Positions 53,832 to 64,000 of a stretch of 64,000 bases of DNA are shown one piece after another. The notes below the pieces were generated by a model. That model was not told the origin of the DNA. It saw nothing but the letters and a program-made list of their open reading frames with translations, and did not search any database. The DNA comes from Rhodococcus jostii RHA1 (lineage in GTDB: Bacteria > Actinomycetota > Actinomycetes > Mycobacteriales > Mycobacteriaceae), in NCBI RefSeq assembly GCF_000014565.1, contig NC_008268.1:1922001-1986000 (forward strand). Direction: 5' to 3'. Made by a program: the position numbers and the translations under genes. Within the stretch, counting starts at the first letter, position 1. Every line of letters begins with the position of its first letter.

Positions 53832-55424
53832 TCAGGCCGTGGGCGCCGGCGGCCGGGACGGCACGGGAGCGACGGCGGCGACGAGCTCCTTGGCGAGGCC
53901 TGCGAGCTCGGCGGCGTCGCGTGCGAGTCCGAAGACGTAGCCGTCGGGCCGCACGATGGCGGCGACGCACTCGTGGGCGGCGAACCATCTGGTGTACACG
54001 CCGGCGGTGTCGGAGACGGGCGCTCCGTCGAACATCGACGTGAGGCCGAAAATCACCTCTTTGCCGCCGATTTCGGTGAATGCGGTGCGGTCGCCTTCGG
54101 CGATGCCGGACAACACCTGTGGTCCGTCGGCGACGACGAGCCATCCGGTGCCGGCGATCTCGTCGAAGAGTGCGGTGGTGCTCGACGTCGACACCAGGCC
54201 CTGCGGGAACATGTCGCCGTGGTTGGCGATCAGGCCTCCCGACAACGCGGGGTATCGCAATTTGTCCGGCTTCTGGTTGGCTTTGCGCGCAGCGATCATC
54301 TGCGCGTCGCGCTGGGCGGCGAGCGCGGTGTCCCGCATCGTCTGGACCCGACCCAGTTCGATTGCCTTCTCGGTGATGTAGCGGACGTGCGGTTCACGTT
54401 CGGCTTGGTAGGTGTCGAGCAGCGAGTCGGGGTGGCCGGCGAGCACCATGTCGAGCTTCCAGGCCAGGTTCCGTGCGTCGCGGATTCCCGACACCATGCC
54501 CTGCGCCAGGAACGGCGGCATCTGGTGTGCCGCGTCGCCGGCGAGAAGAATCCGACGGTGACGCCACTGCGTGGTGATGCATGACCGGAACGTGTAGTTG
54601 GCGACGCGGACGAGCTCCGCATCCTCCGGGGTGAGATACGTCGCTACGCGTGGCCACACCTTGTCCGGGTGAACAACCTCCTCGCGATTCGCTGCGCTTT
54701 CGAGCCGGAACGAGAATCGGTGGAAGCGGGGTCCGATGTTGACGATGGCGATCGGTTCGGCGGGGTCGCAGACCTGACGGAAGGTGGGGAGGTCCGGCAC
54801 GTCGCGGTTGAGCTGGAAGTCGCAGACGAGCCAGTTCTCGAAGAACCCGTAGTCGTCGAGTTCGCCGCCGGCGAACTGGCGGACGACGCCGTTCCCCCCG
54901 TCGCAGCCGACGACATAGCGGGCACGAACCAGGTACGCGCTGCCCTCGACGTCGGTGGCGCGGACGAGCACGTCGTCACCGTCCTGCTGGTCGACGGACT
55001 CGACCGTCATCCCGCGGCGGATCTCGACGGTTGGCAGGGACGTAATGAGCTCGTCGAGAACGGATTCGAGGTGGGGCTGGTACATCATGTACTGCGCCGG
55101 CCATCCGCAGCGGCCCGGGTTGTCGAACTCGATGTCCAGCAACACTTCGTCGTCGCCGTTCACCCATACGTAGCCGCGCTGGACATTGGTGCCGGGCAGC
55201 ATCTTCTCCGCGACGCCGAGTTTCTGGAATGTGCGCATGGTCTCGTCGTCGAACGCGGCGGCGCGCGGCAGGTTGTACAGACCCGTGTACCTCTCGAGGA
55301 CAACGACGCTCCGGCCCTGGCACCCCAGGAGCGCCGCCAGTGCCATCCCGGTAGGGCCGCTGCCGACGATCGCGACGTCGACTGCTTTTCTTCCCGCGCC
55401 CGGCGGCTGTGCGAAGGCAGACAT
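53832..55424 (-). CDS. tsdB: Resorcinol 4-hydroxylase, FAD-dependent
   Basis: A 530-aa class A flavoprotein hydroxylase. VDVAIVGSGPTGMALAALLG binds FAD, YVVGCDGGNGVVRQFAGG is the DG motif, and RRILLAGDAAHQMPPFLAQG is the GD motif. It hydroxylates resorcinol to hydroxyquinol; the RHA1 enzyme was reported as a single-component NADH-dependent form. It is the first gene of tsdBADC and divergent from tsdR. Confidence 0.92.
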   Translation of the reverse strand: MSAFAQPPGAGRKAVDVAIVGSGPTGMALAALLGCQGRSVVVLERYTGLYNLPRAAAFDDETMRTFQKLGVAEKMLPGTNVQRGYVWVNGDDEVLLDIEFDNPGRCGWPAQYMMYQPHLESVLDELITSLPTVEIRRGMTVESVDQQDGDDVLVRATDVEGSAYLVRARYVVGCDGGNGVVRQFAGGELDDYGFFENWLVCDFQLNRDVPDLPTFRQVCDPAEPIAIVNIGPRFHRFSFRLESAANREEVVHPDKVWPRVATYLTPEDAELVRVANYTFRSCITTQWRHRRILLAGDAAHQMPPFLAQGMVSGIRDARNLAWKLDMVLAGHPDSLLDTYQAEREPHVRYITEKAIELGRVQTMRDTALAAQRDAQMIAARKANQKPDKLRYPALSGGLIANHGDMFPQGLVSTSSTTALFDEIAGTGWLVVADGPQVLSGIAEGDRTAFTEIGGKEVIFGLTSMFDGAPVSDTAGVYTRWFAAHECVAAIVRPDGYVFGLARDAAELAGLAKELVAAVAPVPSRPPAPTA

Positions 55425-55445
55425 GCCGTTATTCCTTTCGACTTT

Positions 55446-55462
55446 CGTGACTTCGCGTCACG
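55446..55462. promoter_or_regulatory. Candidate TsdR operator, tsdB-tsdR side
   Basis: CGTGAC-TTCGC-GTCACG is a 6-bp perfect inverted repeat 22 bases upstream of the tsdB start. A close variant lies at 56484-56497 before tsdT. Published binding of TsdR to both intergenic regions agrees with this placement. Confidence 0.55.
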
Positions 55463-55571
55463 TGTGATTGCAACCACACCGTACGAGTTCATGATTAGTA
55501 AAGTCAATGCACAGTAGTGAATCGGTTCTCCATCACCCTCAACCGTTCGTCGAGCCATAAGGTGGTTTCCC

Positions 55572-56402
55572 GTGACGACCTCCGCGGATTCCGATCCCAC
55601 TGCAGATGCCGAACGCGCCGGCCCCCGTCAAGGCATTCAGTCGGTGGAGCTCGCCATGACTGTCATCGAGGCCCTCGAAAGCGGACTCGGCCCCATGAGC
55701 CTCACGCAGATCGCGAACGCCTCCGGGATGGCCGCGAGCAAGGTTCACCGCTACCTGGTCAGCCTGGGTCGCGCAGGGCTCGTCGTGCAGTCTCACCGAT
55801 CCGGGCTCTACGACTTCGGACCGGCGATGCGTCGACTGGGCATCGAATCACTGCGCCGCATGGACGAGGTCGGCGTGGCGTCGGAACATCTCCCCGACTT
55901 GCGTGATCGCACCGGGCACGCCGTCAATCTCGCGGTATGGGGCGACCACGGTCCCGTCCTCGTGCGCTGGGACTACGGCGCGCACGCACTCCCGATCACG
56001 ATCCGGGTGGGAGCGACAATGCCGCTGCTCACCTCCGCGATCGGACGCGTCTACCTGGCCCATCTGCCGGCCACGATGACTACATCCATCGTGGAGACCG
56101 AACTCGAGACACTCGGCACGAACGCGCCAAGCAAGAGCGACGTGGCTCGGCTACGGGCCACCGTGCTCGAGCAGGGTGTAGCAACCATCTCGGGCGAGGT
56201 GATCCCGGGCGTCATGTCGGTCGCAGCACCAGTCTTCCCGGCCGGTCAGTCAATTCCCCTGGCAGTGGCGGTGGCACTTCCGTCGTCGCTCGGTGACACA
56301 GCCACGGTCGCCGAGGTGACGCTGGAACTGCTGCGCACGACGAAGGCGATCTCGGAGGACTACGGCAGCGTCGGCGGAGCGGCCGGTGGCCCAATCGCCT
56401 GA
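55572..56402 (+). CDS. tsdR: IclR family regulator TsdR
   Basis: A 276-aa repressor. The winged helix is at about 18-80 (GIQSVELAMTVIEALESGLG, SGMAASKVHRYLVSLGRAG), followed by an IclR effector domain (about 95-265). GTG start at 55572. It lies between divergent tsdB and co-directional tsdT. In RHA1, TsdR represses both tsd operons and gamma-resorcylate relieves binding. Confidence 0.9.
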   Translation: MTTSADSDPTADAERAGPRQGIQSVELAMTVIEALESGLGPMSLTQIANASGMAASKVHRYLVSLGRAGLVVQSHRSGLYDFGPAMRRLGIESLRRMDEVGVASEHLPDLRDRTGHAVNLAVWGDHGPVLVRWDYGAHALPITIRVGATMPLLTSAIGRVYLAHLPATMTTSIVETELETLGTNAPSKSDVARLRATVLEQGVATISGEVIPGVMSVAAPVFPAGQSIPLAVAVALPSSLGDTATVAEVTLELLRTTKAISEDYGSVGGAAGGPIA

Positions 56403-56483
56403 GCGATTCCATCGCTCCTCACGGGACCAGGCATGCCCGGACAGGGATTCACTATTGCGGAATTCATTTCGCTATGTTCAAAT

Positions 56484-56497
56484 GTGACTCGCGTCAT
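56484..56497. promoter_or_regulatory. Candidate TsdR operator, tsdT side
   Basis: GTGAC-TCGC-GTCA resembles the site at 55446-55462 with a centre one base shorter. It lies about 137 bases upstream of the tsdT start. Confidence 0.5.
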
Positions 56498-56536
56498 AAC
56501 GTGTTGTGTCAGATCTGTGACGAGTGCGGCACCGAG

Positions 56537-56561
56537 GTTGGACCGTTGTGAACGGTCCAAC
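56537..56561. repeat. Perfect palindrome upstream of tsdT
   Basis: GTTGGACCGTT and AACGGTCCAAC form 11-bp perfect arms around GTG, 73 bases before the tsdT ATG. It has no copy at tsdB. It could be an operator for a second regulator, or a leader hairpin. Confidence 0.55.
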
Positions 56562-56633
56562 GGGTGGCTGCCAATCGTGAACGCACGCACCCCGCTGCGG
56601 TGCCATCGCCCTCTTCTCGACAGGAGCGTCCCC

Positions 56634-57986
56634 ATGAGTCGCGCACCCACTCTTCCCCGCTCGGATCGCCTGTCTGGCGCCACCCGCACACTGTTAGCGG
56701 TCACCTGGCTCGTAGCGACCCTCGAGGGCTTCGACCTCGCGATCTACGGCGCCACCCTCCCAGTGCTCCTCCAGACGCCCTCGCTCGGCATGGACCGTAG
56801 CGAGGCAGGAACCATCGGCTCGCTCGTCGGCGTCGGCATGCTCATCGGAGCCGCCTTGGCCGGCGCAATCGTTCACCGCATCGGCCCCCGACGGCTCCTG
56901 GTTGGATCGATCGCCGTCTTCACCGTCGGCATGCTTGTCTCAACCTTCGCGTACAGCGCCGAAGCGTTCGGCTTCGGACGTCTCGTCGTCGGACTCGGTC
57001 TGGGCGTCGTTCTTCCGACCCTCAACGCGTACGTAGCCGACCTCAGCGCACCGCGGCGCCGCAGCCGACACATCGGACTGATGATGAGCGGGTACGCCAT
57101 CGGAGCGCTCGCCGCACCCCTGCTCGGCGCCGCATTGCTTCCGGAGGTCTCGTTCCGCTGGCTCTACCTGATCGGTGTCGTCATCCCACTCGTCGCACTC
57201 CCATTGGTCTTCCGCCTTCCGGAGAGCCCATTCCACCTGCGCCTCATCGGACGCGGCGCGGAGGCCGCCGAGATCGAGACCCGCTACGGCCTTCCCTCGA
57301 GCCACGTCGCCAACGAGCAGGCCGGCCGACTCTTCGGCCTCGGCCCGCTGCTCACACGCCGACTCGCCCCCACCACCCTGCTGTTCTGGGCCATGTCCTT
57401 CTGCGGCCTCCTGCTCGTATTCGGCATCAGCGCATGGCTGCCCTCGATCATGCAGGCCGCCGGCTACTCTCTCGGGTCTGCCCTGCTCCAGACCGCAGCC
57501 ATGTGGCTCGGTGTGTTCGTCGGCGTCATCGCGGCCGGCCCCGTCGCGGACCGTTTCGGACCGCGCATCGTCGTCGTGACCGCGTTCCTCACCGGAACTG
57601 TCAGCCTGGTCCTCATGAGTCTTCAGCCGCCGACGTTCCTGCTCTTCCTGCTCATGTTCGTCAGCGGATTCGGGTTCATCGGCTCCCAGATCCTCGCCAA
57701 CGCCTACATCCTGTCCGTCTACGACCCCGAGAACCGCAGCAGTGGTCTCGCCTGGGCCCTGTCGGTCGGCCGCCTCGGAGCCATCGCGGGCCCGACCCTC
57801 GGCGCATTCGTGCTCGACCATGCGAACGGCGTCGACGGGAACTTCTACAGCTTCGCCATCGTGGGTCTGCTCGGCGCGCTGACCGCAGTACTCGTTCCGC
57901 GGCGCGAGTCGCGCATTGATCCGGTCCACGGCGACGCGATGCCGGCCACCAGATTGGCGGATGCTCAGAATCACTCCCGGCGCTGA
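56634..57986 (+). CDS. tsdT: Gamma-resorcylate transporter, MFS AAHS type
   Basis: A 450-aa aromatic-acid:H+ symporter-type protein with 12 predicted helices. EGFDLAIYGATLPVLL matches the DGxD/LYG signature of the family, with SLVGVGMLIGAALAGAIVHR and IGPRRLL in the cytoplasmic loop. ATG 56634 follows CAGGAGCG; the open frame extends upstream without homology. Loss of this gene slows growth of RHA1 on gamma-resorcylate. Confidence 0.9.
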   Translation: MSRAPTLPRSDRLSGATRTLLAVTWLVATLEGFDLAIYGATLPVLLQTPSLGMDRSEAGTIGSLVGVGMLIGAALAGAIVHRIGPRRLLVGSIAVFTVGMLVSTFAYSAEAFGFGRLVVGLGLGVVLPTLNAYVADLSAPRRRSRHIGLMMSGYAIGALAAPLLGAALLPEVSFRWLYLIGVVIPLVALPLVFRLPESPFHLRLIGRGAEAAEIETRYGLPSSHVANEQAGRLFGLGPLLTRRLAPTTLLFWAMSFCGLLLVFGISAWLPSIMQAAGYSLGSALLQTAAMWLGVFVGVIAAGPVADRFGPRIVVVTAFLTGTVSLVLMSLQPPTFLLFLLMFVSGFGFIGSQILANAYILSVYDPENRSSGLAWALSVGRLGAIAGPTLGAFVLDHANGVDGNFYSFAIVGLLGALTAVLVPRRESRIDPVHGDAMPATRLADAQNHSRR

Positions 57987-58027
57987 ACGATTTTCTACAC
58001 AAGGGGTCACAGAACAGGAGCGCGCAA

Positions 58028-58867
58028 ATGCCCAGCATCGACCTACCCGGAGCAAGACTGCACTACCGCACCGTCGGAAGCGGCAAACCCTTGGTTCTCG
58101 TCCACGGCTCGGCCACAGACATGACCACGTGGGACGGCGTCATCGACAACCTGGCCTCCGACCATCGCGTCACCGTCTACGATCGCCGCGGATACGGACA
58201 GTCCGAGCACAGGCCCGTCCGTGATCACCGTATCCATGCTCGAGATCTCTGCGCCGTCCTCGAGCAAGCCGTGGGAGAGCCGGCGAAGGTGCTTGGATGG
58301 AGTTCCGGCGGAAACATTGTGCTGGCATCCGCCACCGTTCGCCCGGATCTGTTCTCCGAGCTGGTCGTTGTCGAAGCCCCATTTCACGGACTGCGGCACG
58401 CCGACCGGGCGGTGCTCGCGACCGCAGTTCGCCTGAAACTGCTTCAATTGCGCGGCCACCCGCAGGAGGCGACGGAGGTGTTCTTCCGGTTCGCCACCGC
58501 CCTACAGTCCGGTGACAACAGCTACGACCTCGCCGACGACAGCCTCCGGAACGACATTCTCCGCAACGCCACACCGGTTCTGGCCGAATGGGACCCGCAC
58601 CCTTTCGGAGTCATGGCCGAGCACATCTCGGTTCGCGCCGTGGTGAAACTGCCGATGCCGATCACGTGGGTCCTCGGCTCGGAAAGTTCACCGTGGATGA
58701 CCGGACTGCACACGCGAGTACAGCGCCGGCGACCGGACATCGACATCGTTGTCATCAATGGCGCCGGACACCTGATCCACCTCGACTGCCCTGCCGAGTT
58801 CGTGGCCGCCGTCCGTGGAGAACCGACTCGAACCGACCACACTGCCCACACCGGCGACGGTTCATGA
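58028..58867 (+). CDS. tsdX: Alpha/beta hydrolase TsdX
   Basis: A 279-aa alpha/beta hydrolase. The oxyanion HG motif is VLVHGSATDMTTWD, the nucleophile elbow is GWSSGGN, and the late GAGHLIHLD gives the His. ATG 58028 follows ACAGGAGCG. It forms an operon with tsdT in RHA1. The substrate is unknown; it might release the acid from an ester. Convergent with the maleylpyruvate isomerase gene. Confidence 0.87.
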   Translation: MPSIDLPGARLHYRTVGSGKPLVLVHGSATDMTTWDGVIDNLASDHRVTVYDRRGYGQSEHRPVRDHRIHARDLCAVLEQAVGEPAKVLGWSSGGNIVLASATVRPDLFSELVVVEAPFHGLRHADRAVLATAVRLKLLQLRGHPQEATEVFFRFATALQSGDNSYDLADDSLRNDILRNATPVLAEWDPHPFGVMAEHISVRAVVKLPMPITWVLGSESSPWMTGLHTRVQRRRPDIDIVVINGAGHLIHLDCPAEFVAAVRGEPTRTDHTAHTGDGS

Positions 58868-59019
58868 GTACGACCGCTCAGCGGCGAGAGGCGATCCGAC
58901 GTCCGTCAAGTTGTCGATGCAATTGACTTGACCTGCGGTAGTCAACTATTCGCGGCCTACAGGCGTTCGTCGAAGGTTATCGGCTATCCACAGCCGCGGC
59001 CTCGGCGCCTGTCGATGGA

Positions 59020-59748
59020 TCAAAGCCAACGCGGCGGTTCCCCGACTTCGCCGTCGATGTTCATGCCGACGGCACCGCGCCCGGCGGCCCACCGCACGAC
59101 GGCGGCGAGGGGCCCGGACACCTTCTCGGTGGGTGGTGAATCCGTCTGCACCGCAACCGGTTCACCTCCGTCGACCGCGAGCACGAGGCCGGCGCCGAGG
59201 TCCTTCTTTTGCCACATTCCGACGATGTCGGTGAGCAGCGACTCGAGGACCACGTCGGGGAAGTCGCCGAACCGGCCGCCGTTGCCGAGGTCCACGGCGT
59301 GGATCCAGACTTCCCGGGTGCGCATCCACGCCGTCTCCGACACCGGCACCAGACGGCCCTGCGCGGTGCGGACCTGCGCCTCCCACGCCGAGGCGGGCAG
59401 GTGACGCCACTTCTCGTCGAGGCGGGCGACGGTGTGGTCGAACAGGTTCCGTAGCGCCGCCGCCGGCAGGGTGGCGCCCTCGGCGATCTCCCGGCCCCGC
59501 TGCTCCGGCGAGGCATACATCGGGGTCTCGATCCCGGTGGCCGCCCAGTCCAGCAGCCGGCACAACGCGGCCGCGTTGTAGCCGACGTGCGCGAGCAGAT
59601 GCGCCCGCGACCACCCCGCCAACCCGGTCGGCTCGGACAGCTGCTCGTCGGACAGTTCGGCGAGGCGTTGCGCGAAGTACGCGGTGCCGCGGCGGGCGAT
59701 CAGCAACCGCTCGGCCAGGGGAAGATCGTTAAAACCCACCGGGTGCAC
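59020..59748 (-). CDS. Mycothiol-dependent maleylpyruvate isomerase
   Basis: A 242-aa DinB-like protein. H54 (LLAHVGY), E146 and H150 (REVWIHAVDL) match the zinc triad of the Corynebacterium enzyme. It isomerises maleylpyruvate to fumarylpyruvate with mycothiol, the actinobacterial thiol. GTG 59748 sits two bases after the hydrolase stop. It is the last gene of the gentisate operon. Confidence 0.9.
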   Translation of the reverse strand: MHPVGFNDLPLAERLLIARRGTAYFAQRLAELSDEQLSEPTGLAGWSRAHLLAHVGYNAAALCRLLDWAATGIETPMYASPEQRGREIAEGATLPAAALRNLFDHTVARLDEKWRHLPASAWEAQVRTAQGRLVPVSETAWMRTREVWIHAVDLGNGGRFGDFPDVVLESLLTDIVGMWQKKDLGAGLVLAVDGGEPVAVQTDSPPTEKVSGPLAAVVRWAAGRGAVGMNIDGEVGEPPRWL

Positions 59749-59750
59749 CC

Positions 59751-60578
59751 CTACTTGACGATCGTCGTGTTGCGGACGGTGCCCAGGCCCTCGATGGTGA
59801 CCTCGACGGTCTGCCCGTCCTGAATGTAGAGACCGGGCTTACGGGCGTGCCCCACCCCGCCCGGGGTGCCGGTGATCACCACGTCACCGGGCTGCAGCGT
59901 CACGATGTGCGAGATGTACTCCACCAGCCTGGCCGGGGTGAACACCAGATCGTCGGTGGTGGTGGACTGCACCACCTGCCCCTCCAATTTCGTGACCAGG
60001 GTGCCGCCGAACGTGTACGAGTCAGTGGTGGTCAGGAACGGCCCGAAGCCGCTGGTCTTCTCGAACGTCTTGCCCTGATCCCACTGCAACGTCCGGTACT
60101 GGTAGTCGCGCATCGTGTAGTCGTTCATCACCGAATACCCGGCGATGTACTGCTCGGCGTCGGCCTCGGGCACCTGGTACGCCTGTTTGCCGACGACGAA
60201 CGCCAACTCTCCCTCCCAATCCAACTGCGCGGCGGCATACGACGGGACGATCACGTCGTCGTACGGGCCGGTGAGGGCTTCCTTGAACTTCGCGAACAGG
60301 GTCGGGTACTCGGGCAGATCCCGGCCCATCTCCTGGATGTGGTTGGCGTAGTTCAAACCGACGCAGATGATCTTCCCCGGGTTCGGGACCACCGGGGCGT
60401 AATCGGCCCCGTCGAGATTCACGACGTCACCGGACGCATTCTGCGCGACCGTCGCCCAGTCCGGGTCGGTCAGCAGCGCGGACAGGTCCGGGTATCGGTC
60501 GATGATCGTTGCGGTGGTGTCGGAATCGACGCGGACGGCGACGGTGGCACCGTTGCGGCGCAGGGTGGCAAGCTTCAT
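59751..60578 (-). CDS. Fumarylpyruvate hydrolase (FAH family)
   Basis: A 275-aa FAH-fold hydrolase. ICVGLNYANHIQEMG and LDWEGELAFVVGKQA supply metal ligands, and VMNDYTMRDYQ and ITGTPGGVGHARKPG are conserved. It splits fumarylpyruvate to fumarate and pyruvate. It starts six bases after the gentisate dioxygenase stop. Confidence 0.92.
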   Translation of the reverse strand: MKLATLRRNGATVAVRVDSDTTATIIDRYPDLSALLTDPDWATVAQNASGDVVNLDGADYAPVVPNPGKIICVGLNYANHIQEMGRDLPEYPTLFAKFKEALTGPYDDVIVPSYAAAQLDWEGELAFVVGKQAYQVPEADAEQYIAGYSVMNDYTMRDYQYRTLQWDQGKTFEKTSGFGPFLTTTDSYTFGGTLVTKLEGQVVQSTTTDDLVFTPARLVEYISHIVTLQPGDVVITGTPGGVGHARKPGLYIQDGQTVEVTIEGLGTVRNTTIVK

Positions 60579-60584
60579 GGGATT

Positions 60585-61664
60585 TCAGGCTCCTTCGGAG
60601 ATGTACGTGCGATCAAAGTGCAGGCGCTCGACGATGGGGGCGTCGGAGAACGCGAACAGGTCGAACTCGGTGTCGGCCTCGATCGACCACTCCGTCCAGG
60701 ACGGGACGACGATCATGTCGCCGGTGGCCACGGTGCGGGCCTGGCCGCCGAGGACGAACCGCCCGGAACCGTCGAACACCTGGTAGACGGTGGATCCGAC
60801 GTCGCGGCGGGGCCGGGTGCGGGCGCCGGCGCGCAGGCGGTGGAACTCGGCGCGGATGGTGGGCATCACGTCGCCGCCGGTGGTCGGGTTGGTGTAGCGG
60901 ACCGCGGCATGACCGGGTTCGGTGGTCGCCGCATACCCCTCGTCCTCCAATTGCAGTTGCTCGCGCAGCGCGGCGTCGGTGTGCTCCCACCGGTACGCCG
61001 CGATCGGCGAGGACGTCTTCGCGTCCAACCCGACCAGCGGTCGCAGCCCCGGATGCGCCCACAACCGTTCCGACCGGGACACGTCCGGGGTGGAGTCGTC
61101 GGTGACGTTCTCGGACCCGAATTCGAAGAACCCGGTGTCGGTGTAATGCACGAACGGGATGTCCAGGCCGTCGATCCAGGCCATCGGCTGATCGGTTTCG
61201 TTGTGGTGGCCGTGGAAATGCCAGCCCGGGGTCAGCAGGAAGTCGCCGCGCCGCATCGCGACCGGATCCCCGTTGACGACCGTCCACACCCCCTCGCCCT
61301 CGACGACGAACCGGAACGCGTTCTGCGCATGCCGGTGCTCGGGGGCCACCTCCTTCGGGCCCAGATACTGGATGGCCGCCCACAACGTCGGCGTCACATA
61401 CGGCACCCCACCCAGGCCGGGGTTCGCCAGGGCGATCGCCCGCCGCTCCCCACCACGGCCGACCGGCACCAAATCCCCGGCCCGCTGCGCCAACGGATAC
61501 AACGTCGACCACTTCCACACGAACGGCACCGCCCGCGACGTCGGCGTCATCGGCATCAGACCACCGAGCTGGGTCCACAACGGATTCAGGTGCTCGGCCT
61601 CGAAATCGGTATAGAGCTGCTTCAGCTCCGGAGCGTCGTCGACGTACGGTTCGGTAGCGGTCAT
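60585..61664 (-). CDS. Gentisate 1,2-dioxygenase
   Basis: A 359-aa bicupin Fe(II) dioxygenase. Iron ligands in the first cupin are H110 and H112 (PEHRHAQNAFRFV), with H149/H151 in PGWHFHGHH. The second, degenerate cupin (about 260-350) has STVYQVFDGSGRFVLGG. It opens gentisate to maleylpyruvate. It is the first gene of the operon, with an IclR-type palindrome upstream. Confidence 0.93.
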   Translation of the reverse strand: MTATEPYVDDAPELKQLYTDFEAEHLNPLWTQLGGLMPMTPTSRAVPFVWKWSTLYPLAQRAGDLVPVGRGGERRAIALANPGLGGVPYVTPTLWAAIQYLGPKEVAPEHRHAQNAFRFVVEGEGVWTVVNGDPVAMRRGDFLLTPGWHFHGHHNETDQPMAWIDGLDIPFVHYTDTGFFEFGSENVTDDSTPDVSRSERLWAHPGLRPLVGLDAKTSSPIAAYRWEHTDAALREQLQLEDEGYAATTEPGHAAVRYTNPTTGGDVMPTIRAEFHRLRAGARTRPRRDVGSTVYQVFDGSGRFVLGGQARTVATGDMIVVPSWTEWSIEADTEFDLFAFSDAPIVERLHFDRTYISEGA

Positions 61665-61709
61665 GGCGTCGACGCTAGGAGGGCCGGCGTCCCAGCCGAT
61701 AGATAATTC

Positions 61710-61721
61710 TTCTGTGCAGAA
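61710..61721. promoter_or_regulatory. Candidate IclR operator of the gentisate operon
   Basis: TTCTG-TG-CAGAA is a perfect 5-bp inverted repeat, 45 bases upstream of the gentisate dioxygenase start and just before the iclR stop. A related TTCTGC-ACA-GCAGAA site lies at 62527-62541. Confidence 0.55.
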
Positions 61722-61727
61722 ACCTTG

Positions 61728-64000
<2,273 letters not shown>

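Noticed and set aside
50862..58867. The tsd cluster as a new pathway
   Set aside because: Gene order and content match the already described gamma-resorcylate genes of R. jostii RHA1, so only its operator details are reported as open.

Overview
The window is high-GC actinobacterial DNA. It has GTG starts, ATGA/GTGA translational overlaps, a mycothiol-dependent isomerase and Mtb12-like and CtpI-like proteins. The gene order of the gamma-resorcylate (tsd) cluster, and the first 40 residues of the flavoprotein cut off at the right edge, match from memory Rhodococcus jostii RHA1 or a very close relative. I saw no tRNA, rRNA, CRISPR array, insertion sequence or prophage, so this looks like ordinary chromosome rich in catabolic clusters.

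Region 1 (1-12362) is a sarcosine/one-carbon catabolic block. It holds purU, a divergent GntR regulator, then glyA-soxBDAG-folP-pabC, and then a glycine-cleavage-H-like gene with sdaA and a small unknown gene. Heterotetrameric sarcosine oxidase makes glycine and methylene-tetrahydrofolate, GlyA turns glycine into serine, and SdaA turns serine into pyruvate. FolP and PabC can supply folate and PurU can drain 10-formyl-folate to formate. Both operons carry the same promoter-operator layout (TTGACC, 17-18 bp, TACTNT, about 10 bp, TGATATATCA), which suggests one GntR regulon.

Region 2 (12363-34033) is housekeeping and miscellany. It has an exonuclease-BRCT-TerD fusion, two small secreted proteins (Excalibur and pentapeptide), a DUF4188-like protein with a DoxX-like membrane protein, recC-recB-recD, a GIY-YIG protein, a lone ANTAR protein and an Mtb12-like lipoprotein. 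It also has a giant CtpI-type P-type ATPase flanked by two small related membrane proteins, and an unknown 265-aa protein.

Region 3 (34034-50662) is catabolic but not assigned to a known substrate. It holds a dihydroxyacetone kinase, an MhpA-like hydroxylase with its own MHS transporter, and a LysR gene. A seven-gene operon follows (transporter, quinate/shikimate dehydrogenase, TMADH-type flavin oxidoreductase, aldo-keto reductase, Gfo/Idh/MocA, KstD-like flavoprotein, TIM-barrel enzyme), then another LysR and a divergent SDR. This looks like oxidation and possibly aromatisation of a hydroxylated alicyclic acid, and is the best candidate here for an undescribed pathway.

Region 4 (50862-64000) is aromatic catabolism: tsdBADC / tsdR / tsdTX for gamma-resorcylate via resorcinol and hydroxyquinol, then the gentisate operon with an IclR regulator, an aromatic-acid transporter and the start of 3-hydroxybenzoate 6-hydroxylase. 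Four related palindromes of about 40 bp (909-948, 25704-25743, 35791-35830, 63809-63848) sit at gene 3' ends across the window and form a dispersed repeat family that may act as terminators.
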